Positions 6,468-15,288 of a stretch of 64,000 nt of DNA are shown here, one piece after another. The stretch is from Oscillibacter sp. MSJ-31 (GTDB lineage Bacteria; Bacillota; Clostridia; Oscillospirales; Oscillospiraceae): assembly GCF_018918025.1 (NCBI RefSeq), contig NZ_JAHLPT010000007.1, positions 41,542 to 105,541 of the forward strand. The letters are read 5' to 3'. Numbering within the stretch: position 1 is the first letter of the stretch; each line of letters starts with the position of its first letter. Position numbers and translations under genes: made by a program. Below the pieces are notes generated by a model, which did no database searches, was not told the origin of the DNA, and saw nothing but the letters and a program-made list of their open reading frames with translations.

Positions 6468-7845
6468 AGAAATTGAACTCTATCTGGTAGTAATCGGGCT
6501 GATAGGAATATCTCATCTTGTATGTCTTCCCACGGGAAGATATCGTGGAATAAATCATATCTCTTTCGTCCTCTATCTCACTCTTAACGGTAAACCCGTA
6601 TTTATTCGCCATATCACTTGGAATGACTCCGCCCAAATCTTGAAGCAGATATCTTTCCATTATCAGTCCATAAAGGTTCCTGCTGAATTCCAAATCGCCT
6701 GTAAGGTAATATACGGCATTGAAGAATGTGGTCAGGGTTTCAATATTGTCCCCATTATTATTTTTCGCTGCCTTTTCCATGCTCATTGAAAGTTTAATGG
6801 GATGCCCCTCATATATATCGCTTTCCATTCTCATTCTGCTGCTGTATACCATATAATCGCCCTTAGTGTAGAGATAGGCGGAACCTGTGCTGCCGTAAGC
6901 ATCCAGGAACCCAGATATCACACTCTCTTTGCCGTAGGACAAATCTTCGCTCGTCAGCTTAAACTTTGGGTCTTTCAGGAATATGCCTCTCTGTATCGTA
7001 TCATAAATACGGTAGTCCCATATTCCATTTGAACCAAGTATCATATTCGTCCTGATATCCTTGGTCATTACGTAACCCTGTATCTTGTGTCCGTTTCTCA
7101 AATCTTTAAAGTCTTTCGCTGCCAGGGTATTGTAAGCCAAACCTATCATCCATTGCTTATTTATATCTGCTTTATCGTTCCAATCTGGCTGGTTAATAAT
7201 TCCCACCTTACTCGCCAACCGCCTTGGGTCGCTCTTCGGAAAATCTTGCCCCTCGACAAAACCCATGGTCTTCAGGCATATAGCGATATACTTTCTCATA
7301 CCCATCATCTTATTAGGGCTGAATGTGTCATCTATGTAGCCCTTGTTATAAGCATATTCTATGTATTTGCTGTATTGGGCTGGAACATTGGAATAGGGCA
7401 TCGAATAGTTCCCGTTCAGTGCGTTTTCCTCTTCTCCCAACATCCTTACCAGGCTTGCTACGGCCTCTGCCTCGGATACCTTTCTTCCCAGATTGTAATA
7501 CTCGCCCTCGGCATCCAATCTTCCAAGGCTGTTAAAATACCGTGCCATTTCATATGATGATTGGCTGAATAGCGGTAATATCGTCTGCCCGTCTTCTGCT
7601 ATGCCCCTGTCGAAGAATAACCCAGCGTCATATGCCATTGTCCCGCTCGGGTCTCTCAATAGTCTCGGGTCATCCGTGTTATATGCCTTTTCCTCGTTTA
7701 AATCATCCTGGATGCTATGAAGAGGCAATTCAGTTCTGAATTCCACACAATCGAATGCGAAACGGTGAAAATTAGCATAGGCAGGGGTAGCAAGGGACAT
7801 TACTGTAATTCCTGCCAATAATAAAGATAGAAGTTTTTTCATCAT
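6466..7845 (-). CDS. Secreted SLH-like protein encoded with the relaxase
   Basis: 459-residue exported protein with a clear signal peptide (MMKKLLSLLLAGITVMSLATPAYA). Around residues 120-200 it resembles S-layer homology repeats: SEAEAVASLVRMLG, YIEYAYNKGYIDDTFSPNKM and MRKYIAICLKTMGF. SLH domains hold proteins on the cell wall. The C-terminal 230 residues are not recognised and end in a tyrosine-rich stretch. The start overlaps the relaxase stop by 4 nt (ATGA), so it is the last gene of the mobC-relaxase operon. A wall-located role in mating is inferred from this linkage. Confidence 0.6.
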   Translation of the reverse strand: MMKKLLSLLLAGITVMSLATPAYANFHRFAFDCVEFRTELPLHSIQDDLNEEKAYNTDDPRLLRDPSGTMAYDAGLFFDRGIAEDGQTILPLFSQSSYEMARYFNSLGRLDAEGEYYNLGRKVSEAEAVASLVRMLGEEENALNGNYSMPYSNVPAQYSKYIEYAYNKGYIDDTFSPNKMMGMRKYIAICLKTMGFVEGQDFPKSDPRRLASKVGIINQPDWNDKADINKQWMIGLAYNTLAAKDFKDLRNGHKIQGYVMTKDIRTNMILGSNGIWDYRIYDTIQRGIFLKDPKFKLTSEDLSYGKESVISGFLDAYGSTGSAYLYTKGDYMVYSSRMRMESDIYEGHPIKLSMSMEKAAKNNNGDNIETLTTFFNAVYYLTGDLEFSRNLYGLIMERYLLQDLGGVIPSDMANKYGFTVKSEIEDERDMIYSTISSRGKTYKMRYSYQPDYYQIEFNF

Positions 7846-9479
7846 TTGATATGCTCCTCCTTTTGTTTGATTTCTGGTTCCATTTCAATTTCTCTGGTCT
7901 TCTCTTTCTTAAAGCAGCAGTAGTTCTCGTCCTGGGCTTTCTCGATACCGTGCTGTATTCTCTTTAAGTCCCTGTAATTAGTTTTCAGTTCCATATACTT
8001 ACTTTCCAGGTTTGCTATCTCTTCCTGGACCCTCTTGTGTTCCTTAATAAACCCGTCCATATCTTCTTTCGTCTGAATGAATGTCTTTTTCCTGTTCTCA
8101 TCCGTATAATATTTCTTTGCCAACAGTTCTTTCATGGCATCTGACGGGCTTTCATTGTAAGCATCTATCATCTCTCTTACTTTGTCCATTTCAGTAAGGA
8201 CCTTTTCCATCTTCGTTTTCTTACTTCTTACCTTAGACATCTCAATGCCCGTGTTATGAAATTTGCTCTCTAATGTCGGAAGATTTGTTATTCCTTTGTC
8301 CTGTGCCTCTTTCATTGTATTAATCATATTCTGAATAGCATAATCGACTTTGGCATAAACCTGGGGCTGCTTTTCGGGTTCTGGTTCGTTTGCTATCATC
8401 GCTGATACTGCCAAACGGAATATCAATTCGACAATATTCCTCTTTTTTCCTCTCTCATCTTCGACGGGGACCTTATAATCTCTGCTCGTCCAGTTCGGGT
8501 CATAATAATACTGCCCCATACCCTCGGCATCTCTTAACTCTTCGTGTTCCTCTCGTGCCTGGTCTCTTATCTTCTCAATTTCTTTCCAGTAGTTTTCCAA
8601 TTCCTCTTTCCCATATCCGATACCCAGGCTTCTATTTCTAACGCCCTGCTTTTTGTCTGGATGATGATAGGTTATGTATTTTCCCTCTCTTATCGAATAC
8701 CCAGCCTCTTCCATATGCTCTTTGAACTCATCCCATGACTTCGATATTCTCTTGATGCTGTCTATATCATCCCTGATAGTCTGCTTCCAACTCTCGCCCA
8801 TATCTATCTGGTGCTTTTCATACCAGGATAGAGATTTATCATTGGCAGGGTCCTCTATAATGGGTAGCCCGTGCTTCAGGGCTATCTCGTCGTTGTATTC
8901 TCTCAACTTGGCATAAGACTCTTTACAGTTGTTGTATTTCATCTTTGTTTTTCTGCCATACTGCTTCTCTGGGTCAAGACAGTGGGCATTGATAAGAATG
9001 TGATTATGTTTCTGGACTCCGGTTATCTCGCCAGTCTTCTCGTTTACTGCTGGATGGATGTGAGAGCATACGACCGCTTGATGTAGTCCCAACTTCTCGC
9101 ATAGTTCCAGGCCGCATTGGTGGACCAAATCGTTGTCGATGTCCAGATTGTCAGGAAAGGACTGGATGATATGGAATGCTATAACATTACTGTCATCATT
9201 CAGGGTCTTTCCCACTCTTGATAGGTTCTGCTCTGCTGTATCTCTGAATTCCTGAATAGCAAGTTCAGGGTCGCACAGATAGCCAGATATGTATTGCTTT
9301 CCTATCTTATACTCGTTCGCCATATAAGCAACCGTCCTGCCAAGTGCTATCTCTTCCTGACTCGCTATTTCAATGCCGCTCTCTGTTTTCTCGTCGTTCT
9401 TGATATAGTCGATGCTGTCCTTTAAACTCTTCTCTGCTCCACCCCTACCCGCCTTGATGGGCCATATCTTACATATCAT
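7842..9479 (-). CDS. Relaxase (MobP-like, Relaxase PF03432 type)
   Basis: 545-residue DNA-nicking and strand-transfer protein that starts conjugative transfer at oriT. The metal-binding histidines are visible: CSHIHPAVNE (H140, H142) and QKHNHILINA (H158, H160). The N-terminal MICKIWPIKAGRGGAEKSLK and GRTVAYMANEY resemble relaxases of clostridial ICEs. The C-terminal half is mostly charged coiled coil (residues 390-520). The start overlaps the end of the MobC-like gene. The probable oriT lies just upstream of the operon. A single catalytic tyrosine cannot be assigned with certainty from reading alone (Y25 of DSIDYIKND is a candidate). Confidence 0.85.
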   Translation of the reverse strand: MICKIWPIKAGRGGAEKSLKDSIDYIKNDEKTESGIEIASQEEIALGRTVAYMANEYKIGKQYISGYLCDPELAIQEFRDTAEQNLSRVGKTLNDDSNVIAFHIIQSFPDNLDIDNDLVHQCGLELCEKLGLHQAVVCSHIHPAVNEKTGEITGVQKHNHILINAHCLDPEKQYGRKTKMKYNNCKESYAKLREYNDEIALKHGLPIIEDPANDKSLSWYEKHQIDMGESWKQTIRDDIDSIKRISKSWDEFKEHMEEAGYSIREGKYITYHHPDKKQGVRNRSLGIGYGKEELENYWKEIEKIRDQAREEHEELRDAEGMGQYYYDPNWTSRDYKVPVEDERGKKRNIVELIFRLAVSAMIANEPEPEKQPQVYAKVDYAIQNMINTMKEAQDKGITNLPTLESKFHNTGIEMSKVRSKKTKMEKVLTEMDKVREMIDAYNESPSDAMKELLAKKYYTDENRKKTFIQTKEDMDGFIKEHKRVQEEIANLESKYMELKTNYRDLKRIQHGIEKAQDENYCCFKKEKTREIEMEPEIKQKEEHIK

Positions 9480-9873
9480 CTGCCCCCACCTCCAGCCTCT
9501 TTGCTGCTATCTCATCTATCTTATTCTCTATTATCTTTTTCATCTCTTCTGATGTCTGTTTCCTCTCTCTTGCCATTGCTGTAAGAAGATTTTTCTCGCT
9601 GTTCAGCAGCTTGTTCAGGACCAGTAAAATGTTCTCGATATCGGTGTTGTATGCCTCGTCTGTATCCTGTATCGTATAGAGTAAAGATGTGATGTATTCA
9701 CGACATTTTTTTATCTCTTCTGTGTGCTCTCTGATAGCCGTGTAATCGGGGGAATATATCACCCCACATTTGCCTATTTCCTTGAAGTAGGCAGACGGTG
9801 TTTTATCGGACAGTTCTACCAGTTTTTCATAATCTTTCCATTCATCGTCGCTGATTCTCATATCGATTCGCAT
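9469..9873 (-). CDS. MobC-like relaxosome accessory protein
   Basis: 134-residue protein beginning MRIDMRISDDEWKDYEKLVE, with the ribbon-helix-helix-like start usual for MobC or other oriT-binding accessory factors, then a long amphipathic helix. It overlaps the relaxase start by 11 nt and is the first gene of the transfer operon. AAGGGGTGA lies before the ATG. Such proteins bend oriT and recruit the relaxase. The assignment rests mainly on size, position and the N-terminal pattern. Confidence 0.7.
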   Translation of the reverse strand: MRIDMRISDDEWKDYEKLVELSDKTPSAYFKEIGKCGVIYSPDYTAIREHTEEIKKCREYITSLLYTIQDTDEAYNTDIENILLVLNKLLNSEKNLLTAMARERKQTSEEMKKIIENKIDEIAAKRLEVGADDM

Positions 9874-9903
9874 AATTGGAAATCACCCCTTTTTTGTAAA
9901 AAT

Positions 9904-9942
9904 GTATATTATATATTATTAAGAAAAAGGGAAATCTATAAC
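9904..9942 (-). promoter_or_regulatory. ICE-type promoter of the mobC-relaxase operon
   Basis: Minus strand GTTATA (9942-9937), 18 bp, TAATAT (9918-9913) then ATAATATA. Confidence 0.75.
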
Positions 9943-9997
9943 TGCCAAAAAAGTAAAATTTTCAGGGCGACAGCCCGCTCGCGTAGCGACCGTATCC

Positions 9998-10143
9998 ATT
10001 GCCCGTCAGGGTAATGGGACGGAATGGGGGTTGAGGGGGTATCCCCCGCACAAGCGGGTATTGCGTTCCGCAATAGCCAATGCTTGCTACCGAAAAAATA
10101 CCCCAAAATACCGTGTAAATGAAATGGTATTTTTGAGCCATAC
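9998..10143. other. Candidate oriT: cluster of five inverted repeats
   Basis: Consecutive hairpins upstream of mobC: ATTGCCC-GTCA-GGGTAAT (9998-10015), GGGGG-TAT-CCCCC (10035-10047), CCCGC-ACAA-GCGGG (10045-10058), ATTGCG-TTC-CGCAAT (10060-10074), and AAAATACC...GGTATTTT (10105-10143). The GC-rich, hairpin-dense, non-coding character beside the mob operon is what an origin of transfer looks like. The nick site is not identifiable by eye. Confidence 0.55.
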
Positions 10144-10773
10144 CCACCGTCCATTTATTGAAAAATTGAGAATTACCACCCTAAAATACAATGGACCATA
10201 ATGAGAAATACGACGAACTATACCCGATGATACCCCGCCATATCAGGTGGATAAACCAGGATGATAATGAGATACCCACACGCTGAAATAGATAGATAGA
10301 TGATACCCATATGTGATGATAACAGGATGAAATATGATGAGATGATGGCAGGAACATTGGCAGAATATCATCACCCTATACCGTCAGGTATAGGACTGGA
10401 CAAGATGAAATATGCCCCTGAAAGATGCGGGAATATATAGGGAAAAATTACCTGTAAAATCTATCTTTGAGATGTCAGAAATCTTAGGAAAATATTCCCT
10501 GAAAACAGGCCAGATATCATAGATGATTTGAGATAGAAAATAAGGAAATAATTCCCTGAAATATGGCAGGATAGATGTCTGATAAAAAGCGGGAAAAATG
10601 CGGTCGGTGTGGCTGGCAAAATGGTATGGTCGGTCAGGCTGGGAAGAGAAAAGAAAGGGGACGCTACTCCTCAAGCGGCCCCCTATCAGTATCGATAAGC
10701 AAGTTATTTGGTCCCCGCGTATTACCAGATACCGTTAATCGAAAAGGACCGTCGATAGATGGACGGTCCCCGA
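10144..10773. other. Non-coding region between oriT and iterons
   Basis: About 630 bp rich in GATGATA, GATACCC and GAAAATATTCCCTGAAA-type short runs. No credible gene was found. A hairpin GGACCGTC-GATAGAT-GGACGGTCC lies at 10746-10768. Confidence 0.4.
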
Positions 10774-11112
10774 TGTATGTATAAATGTATTACCATTTTT
10801 CTCTTAATTTCCCGATGTATGTACAAATGTATGTATAAATGTATATACATTTTCTCAAAAATGGGGGCAAAAACCAAAATGTATGTATAAATGTATGTAC
10901 AAATATATGTATAAATGTATATACATTTGTTAATACATTGCCCCCGAAATGCCGAAATTTCCAAAATGTATGTATAAATGTATGTATAAATATATGTATA
11001 AATGTTAATACATTTATATGTATATTCTCGGAAAAGAACAACGAAAAACGCAAAATGTATGTATAAATGTTAATACATTTTTGGCCCTACGGGCCTGAGA
11101 TATATGTATATA
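10774..11112. repeat. Clusters of 12-bp AT-rich iterons
   Basis: The unit AAATGTATGTAT, with variants ending GTAC or ATAC, is tandemly repeated with a 12-bp period. Clusters begin near 10774, 10814, 10880, 10965 and 11053, with single units near 11100 and 11186. Clusters are separated by roughly 30-60-bp spacers and often end in TATATACATTT or GTTAATACATTT, which makes them partly palindromic. Position next to oriT suggests a replication origin, partition site or accessory-protein binding array. Confidence 0.7.
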
Positions 11113-11204
11113 TGGTGTCCTAAACAGGAAAATAGGGGGTATGGATGGGCGAAAAAGAAGACCGCTTGATAGAAAAACGGCCTTTGTATGTATATATGGG
11201 TATA

Positions 11205-11233
11205 GAAAAAGGACCGCTCTTTCGGGCGGTCCT
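11205..11233 (-). terminator. Terminator of the 11241-11672 gene
   Basis: GGACCGC-CCGAAAGA-GCGGTCC followed by TTTTTC on the minus strand. Confidence 0.75.
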
Positions 11234-11240
11234 CTGTATT

Positions 11241-11672
11241 TTACTTCTCAATTTCGTCCAGGACCTTTGCCTTTTCTCTTCTTTCCTTGTTGGCTGGGTC
11301 CAATTCTAATGCCTGCTGCCGAAGAGATGGCTTGAAGTTTTTCCTGGCTTCCATCATTTCTATGATGCTTGGCTCTCTGTAGTGCTCTTTTTCCTTGTCG
11401 TAGATATACTCACACCTACAGGAATATTCCTTGTAATACTTCAAGAGAACATTACAGTGGGAAAGTGTCTCACCGAATAAACGCTGATAGTTGTTGTAGA
11501 TATCCTTACCACGATTTAAAATCATCGCGTATCTGAACTGCTGACATACCTCGTCCATTGAACAACGGCTCGGCTCGGTCGGGTCGGTCGGCTTACTAAT
11601 CATATCGGCAAGCACCTCCTGTTCTGACATTACTCTATTGTTATCATCTGTATATGGTCCGTAAAATAACAT
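11241..11672 (-). CDS. Hypothetical cytoplasmic protein
   Basis: 143-residue soluble protein starting MLFYGPYTDDNNRVMSEQEV. I do not recognise it. The start at 11672 follows GAGAGGTG; an upstream in-frame GTG overlaps that site. The middle is cysteine-containing (SRCSMDEVCQQ, SCRCEY). The C terminus, KPSLRQQALELD and onward to KVLDEIEK-stop, loosely recalls the shared tail of other ICE proteins (KPSL... and E[KR] at the very end) but lacks the central part. It has its own ICE-type promoter and terminator. The leader TTTTATGAGAGGTGTTTT is nearly the same as before the 16531 gene. Confidence 0.6.
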   Translation of the reverse strand: MLFYGPYTDDNNRVMSEQEVLADMISKPTDPTEPSRCSMDEVCQQFRYAMILNRGKDIYNNYQRLFGETLSHCNVLLKYYKEYSCRCEYIYDKEKEHYREPSIIEMMEARKNFKPSLRQQALELDPANKERREKAKVLDEIEK

Positions 11673-11702
11673 AAAAAACACCTCTCATAAAATTAAAATT
11701 GT

Positions 11703-11742
11703 TTTATATTACATAGTATTATGTGGTTAATTAATATATAAC
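11703..11742 (-). promoter_or_regulatory. ICE-type promoter of the 11241-11672 gene
   Basis: Minus strand GTTATA (11742-11737), 18 bp, TACTAT (11718-11713) then GTAATATAAA. Confidence 0.7.
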
Positions 11743-11753
11743 TTTTTGATGTC

Positions 11754-12950
11754 TTACCATTTCAAACGGGCTAATACTGTCCTCTGGCTGCCTGATATGT
11801 CCTGGTCATCGACAAGGAAGTATGCGTCTTTGATACCCTTGTTGTCTGCCCAGGTGGCATCCAGGTAGTAGGTATTCCCGTCGATGACTACACTATTCCA
11901 GGCGTGTCCACCGCCATTTGCCTCACCCTCTATATACTCGGCCTGGATACCACAGCGGGTAGCAAGTTCAAAGAATAGCATCGAATATCCCTCACATACC
12001 GCCGTGCCTGTCCGAAGATTGAAGTCCAGGCCCCGTAAATACTCATCCTCATCGTCTGGGTAATCGAAATTATCACAAACATAATCAAATATGGCCTTTA
12101 CTGCTTCCCGCTCGGTCATATCTTCGTTGGTTATCTCTCGAACAATAGCATCCAGGGCTTCATCCAGGGCCTTTAATTGCTCGTATCTTCTCTCGGACAG
12201 GGTAGCATAAAGAAGAATGGTATTCTCATTGACATATGCTGACGGGCCGTAATCGAAGAAGAATATGTCAGCGTCCTTATATAGCTGCGTATGCTCTACG
12301 ATAGGTTTCCAGTCTGTCAGTTCTTCTCTGGGGTAGTAATACATCCTGGTATTCGCTTCAAACTTTCCCTGGTATGTCTCGTAGTAGATGTAGTCCCCAT
12401 AGTTTATCTTGAACCGCTCTTTCTCTTCGTCAAGGACGAACTGATAGGGAAAGTCATCATCCAGGGGATACATATGATTGATGATGTAAGAGAAATAGGA
12501 ATCAGTATAATGTATCTTGCTGCTGCTCGGCTCTACCGTTATCTCTCTATCGTTCAAAGGGGCGGTCGCTGCTATATCATCGGCTGGAATATATCCTTTC
12601 ATCCCGTTATACTCTACGAACCTGAAGCCCCTGCTTTCTTCATAAACGGCTATCTGTGCCCCTTTTGGAATGACGGTAATCTTATCACACCCATAACCCA
12701 TACCGGCTCTCATAATGGTCGTATGGGCCGCGTATGCGGTCTCTGGTTCCACATCGCCAGGGTTGGCTACTGAGTAGCATACAAGGGCTGTTGTCCTCGT
12801 TCGCTGGTAATAGTGGTAGGTTCCCCAGAACCCGTCGTATTCGTTTTGGGTCTCGATGCTTTTCATCCCTCTGTTATAGGAATATACCCCGATGAACGCG
12901 GTCAAAGATATCGTCAGGGCTATCAAGGCTGCTGTCATTTTTCGTCTCAT
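11754..12950 (-). CDS. Exported SH3 / transglutaminase-like protein A
   Basis: 398-residue protein with an N-terminal signal anchor (residues 5-24). A bacterial SH3-type domain follows (about 70-130: GYGCDKITVIPKGAQIAVYE, then MKGYIPADDIA). The C-terminal transglutaminase-like domain has Cys in AVCEGYSMLF (about 316), His in GGHAWNSVVIDG (about 347) and Asp in YYLDATWAD (about 361), so the triad is complete. These folds act as cysteine peptidases or cross-linkers at the wall. It overlaps the 80-codon gene upstream by 4 nt and is paralogous to the protein at 13186-14334. A role in cell-cell contact during mating is inference. Confidence 0.75.
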   Translation of the reverse strand: MRRKMTAALIALTISLTAFIGVYSYNRGMKSIETQNEYDGFWGTYHYYQRTRTTALVCYSVANPGDVEPETAYAAHTTIMRAGMGYGCDKITVIPKGAQIAVYEESRGFRFVEYNGMKGYIPADDIAATAPLNDREITVEPSSSKIHYTDSYFSYIINHMYPLDDDFPYQFVLDEEKERFKINYGDYIYYETYQGKFEANTRMYYYPREELTDWKPIVEHTQLYKDADIFFFDYGPSAYVNENTILLYATLSERRYEQLKALDEALDAIVREITNEDMTEREAVKAIFDYVCDNFDYPDDEDEYLRGLDFNLRTGTAVCEGYSMLFFELATRCGIQAEYIEGEANGGGHAWNSVVIDGNTYYLDATWADNKGIKDAYFLVDDQDISGSQRTVLARLKW

Positions 12951-13180
12951 TTCGCCTCACCGTCCTTATCTATAATGTAATATTCTTTTCCGTCTATGGT
13001 TATCGTCTCGGCTGTCTCGGTGTTTACTGTGATATGCTTCTCTTCCTGGCTCTCTCGGTAGGGTATCACAACATTGAACATCACATATGAAAATATGGAC
13101 ATACCAATGAAGAGAAATGCCAGGGCAGATATAACGCTCTTCTTTAATGACGGTCTTAAATTTTCTGAACCGTATAACAT
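12947..13180 (-). CDS. Small single-span membrane protein
   Basis: 77-residue protein with one membrane span (about residues 16-38: VISALAFLFIGMSIFSYVMF) and an outside-facing tail ending YYIIDKDGEAK. The start at 13180 uses GGAAGG, which overlaps the stop of the upstream transglutaminase-like gene. The stop overlaps the start of the downstream one. It may hold the two exported paralogues together or assist them. No family is recognised. Confidence 0.6.
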   Translation of the reverse strand: MLYGSENLRPSLKKSVISALAFLFIGMSIFSYVMFNVVIPYRESQEEKHITVNTETAETITIDGKEYYIIDKDGEAK

Positions 13181-13185
13181 ATAAA

Positions 13186-14334
13186 TCACCTTCCCATTGT
13201 AAAGTCTATCGTTCTCATATTCTCTGTGTCATTGAATGTGTTGTCGCTGAATAGGAAATAGTCGCTTGTGCTCGTGTCATCGTAGTTGGTGGCATCCAGG
13301 TAGTAGGTAGTCCCGTCGATGACTACACTGTTCCAGGCGTGAAGACCAAAATCGGTATTGCCCCTGACATATGATATGTCCAGGCCACATCTTGTCCCTA
13401 ACTCAAATATTAGAAGGGCATAGTCCTCACATATGCTCGAGCCTGTTGTCAGGACGGTATCTAAGCCTTTTAGCCTCTTGTTCTCTTCTTCGTTCTGGTA
13501 TTCCAGGTTGTCCTTTGTATAGTCGTATATGGCCCCCAAGGCTTCCATTTCCGTCATATTCTTATTTGTGATACTTCTGACTATTCTGTTCAGGTAAGCA
13601 TCCAGGGCTTTCAGATTTCTATATGTTTTCTCGCTTGCCTTGAACCAGTATGCTTTCGTGTCCTGGGTCAGATTAATCGTTATACCGCTGTCAAGGTAAT
13701 AAAGGTGGGCAAATTCATTGGCTGTCATTGTATCGCTGCTGCTGCGGAAGTCGATGTCATCCATTGTGTAGGTCCCTGCTATCTCTTTGTAGAAAACATA
13801 ATCGTCTATACCTGGCATCATCTGTTTATCGCTCATCCTGGCCTTTGTGCTCTCTATAATCGCATTGTTCCCGTCATACTTTCTCATCTGTCTCAGGTAT
13901 GTGCTCATAAAAGACGAAGAATAATGTATCTTCTTTTCGCTTGTCATCTCTGGCTCTTCTTCCTGTTTTGTTCCCATTCTGTAGTCGATGATATTCTCGC
14001 TCTTCATCCATCCATATGTTTCGCCATAACTTACATAAGAAAAGCCGTTTCTTTCACCATATACGGCTATCTGTGCGTTTTCGGGTATGATTGCTGTCTT
14101 GCTACACCCATACCCTATACCCCCTCTCAAAACGGCTGTATTCGCCGTATAAGCGGTTTTTTCATTTTTTGTGCTCATCTCTTCCATAAGGCATATTCTT
14201 TCGGCCCTCTCTCTTTTCTCTGTCATCTGTATCCTTGAGAACCCTGTTATCTCGGCCTTGGAATAAGTCGTTGCCCCTGTCATCATCGCCGCAACAAGGA
14301 CAATAATTGCTATCGTTCTAAAAAGATTTTTCAT
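13186..14334 (-). CDS. Exported SH3 / transglutaminase-like protein B
   Basis: 382-residue paralogue of the protein at 11754-12950 with the same order: signal anchor (residues 1-24), SH3-like segment (GYGCSKTAIIPENAQIAVYG, then YGWMKSENI) and transglutaminase-like domain. Catalytic residues are visible: Cys in SSICEDYALL, His in GLHAWNSVVIDG and Asp in YYLDATNYDD. The start at 14334 follows GGGGGA; an ATG five codons upstream overlaps that site. It is the first gene of a three-gene operon. The two copies have diverged strongly in the middle, which suggests different targets. Confidence 0.75.
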   Translation of the reverse strand: MKNLFRTIAIIVLVAAMMTGATTYSKAEITGFSRIQMTEKRERAERICLMEEMSTKNEKTAYTANTAVLRGGIGYGCSKTAIIPENAQIAVYGERNGFSYVSYGETYGWMKSENIIDYRMGTKQEEEPEMTSEKKIHYSSSFMSTYLRQMRKYDGNNAIIESTKARMSDKQMMPGIDDYVFYKEIAGTYTMDDIDFRSSSDTMTANEFAHLYYLDSGITINLTQDTKAYWFKASEKTYRNLKALDAYLNRIVRSITNKNMTEMEALGAIYDYTKDNLEYQNEEENKRLKGLDTVLTTGSSICEDYALLIFELGTRCGLDISYVRGNTDFGLHAWNSVVIDGTTYYLDATNYDDTSTSDYFLFSDNTFNDTENMRTIDFTMGR

Positions 14335-14377
14335 TTGAAATTCCCCCATAAAATAGAAAGTTCGTTTGTGTCTCTTC

Positions 14378-14414
14378 TTAATATATTATATTAATTAAAA
14401 TATAAGAATATAAC
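14378..14414 (-). promoter_or_regulatory. ICE-type promoter of the transglutaminase operon
   Basis: Minus strand GTTATA (14414-14409), 18 bp, TATAAT (14390-14385). Confidence 0.75.
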
Positions 14415-14550
14415 CATTTCTCAAAAAATTTTTGAAAAATAACGGTTTGAGCATACCAAAAGATTGCCCTTTTATGTTCAACCAAATATATCCCTATACC
14501 ACAAATTGATAGGAAGCTGTCCATAACCGTTTTCTTGAATACAAAATAAA

Positions 14551-14572
14551 AACCCGCCTCACAGGGCGGGTA
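14551..14572 (-). terminator. Terminator of the 14583-16096 operon
   Basis: ACCCGCC-CTGTG-AGGCGGGT then TTTTTATTTT on the minus strand. Confidence 0.8.
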
Positions 14573-14582
14573 TCATCTTGAT

Positions 14583-14966
14583 TTAATCGAACGCATTGAT
14601 GTTTATTAAGATTTCGGGGATATCAAGAGATATATAGACCTCTTTGCCCTCGTTTTCACGCTTGAACTTCTCTTGAAGAAATGCCATTAAGCATTGTTCG
14701 CGGTTCCTGCTTAAATAAGATTTCTCTTCTTTTGTTATCTCGCCTATCTCGCCCCGAAGCAGCTTCTTTAACCCGCTGCGTAGGACCTCAAGACAGTGGT
14801 TATCGAACTCTGCTATAAGTTTTGCCATATCTTTTTCGGAATACGCAACATACGGAATTTTCAGGGCATCGAAAGTATGTAGTGTTCTGGTATCAATCGT
14901 AGTATAGCGAACCCCGCATATTTCATCATCGGAATAATCAAGCAGTTTAACAATAGTATAATCCAT
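14583..14966 (-). CDS. Hypothetical soluble protein
   Basis: 127-residue acidic protein, MDYTIVKLLDYSDDEICGVR at the start and YISLDIPEILININAFD at the end. No known family. GAGAGGTGAT precedes the ATG at 14966. It is the last gene of a cluster of small genes read from the promoter at 16189-16226. Unlike its upstream neighbours it has no membrane segment, so it may be a cytoplasmic partner of them. Confidence 0.6.
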   Translation of the reverse strand: MDYTIVKLLDYSDDEICGVRYTTIDTRTLHTFDALKIPYVAYSEKDMAKLIAEFDNHCLEVLRSGLKKLLRGEIGEITKEEKSYLSRNREQCLMAFLQEKFKRENEGKEVYISLDIPEILININAFD

Positions 14967-14971
14967 TTTTA

Positions 14972-15286
14972 TCACCTCTCAAAAATTTTAAGAAGCAAAA
15001 GCGGATAGATTACGAAACTACCAATGTATATACCACCGTATAGAAAAATCGAAAATCTTGGGTTTAATGATAATGACCAGCTTCTTAATTCTGGAATACT
15101 CATTATCACAAATGAAATAAGGGAAATCATCATAGCCCAACAAAGAGAGGTAATAATTGTACCCTCAAAACCCCAATGAATATGGTTCTTGTCAGAATGA
15201 TTCTTATACCTTTTGCCCTCTTCGTAGCCTCTTTTATAATTATCATCACATATCACATGATTTTTTTTACTTTTAATTCTTTTCAT
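14972..15286 (-). CDS. Small two-span membrane protein
   Basis: 104-residue protein with a basic N terminus (MKRIKSKKNHVICDDNYKRG) and two hydrophobic segments (about residues 43-65 and 80-100). The start at 15286 follows GAGGTGG. The gene lies in a run of overlapping tiny membrane-protein genes and probably is translated together with them. Function unknown. Confidence 0.6.
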   Translation of the reverse strand: MKRIKSKKNHVICDDNYKRGYEEGKRYKNHSDKNHIHWGFEGTIITSLCWAMMISLISFVIMSIPELRSWSLSLNPRFSIFLYGGIYIGSFVIYPLLLLKIFER

Positions 15287-15288
15287 AA

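Noticed and set aside
10722..11066. Frames giving repeated Ile-His-Leu-Tyr or Asn-Val-Cys-Ile strings
   Set aside because: Translations of the 12-bp iterons; no real protein pattern.
10774..11112. CRISPR array
   Set aside because: Short tandem 12-bp units without unique spacers; iterons fit better.
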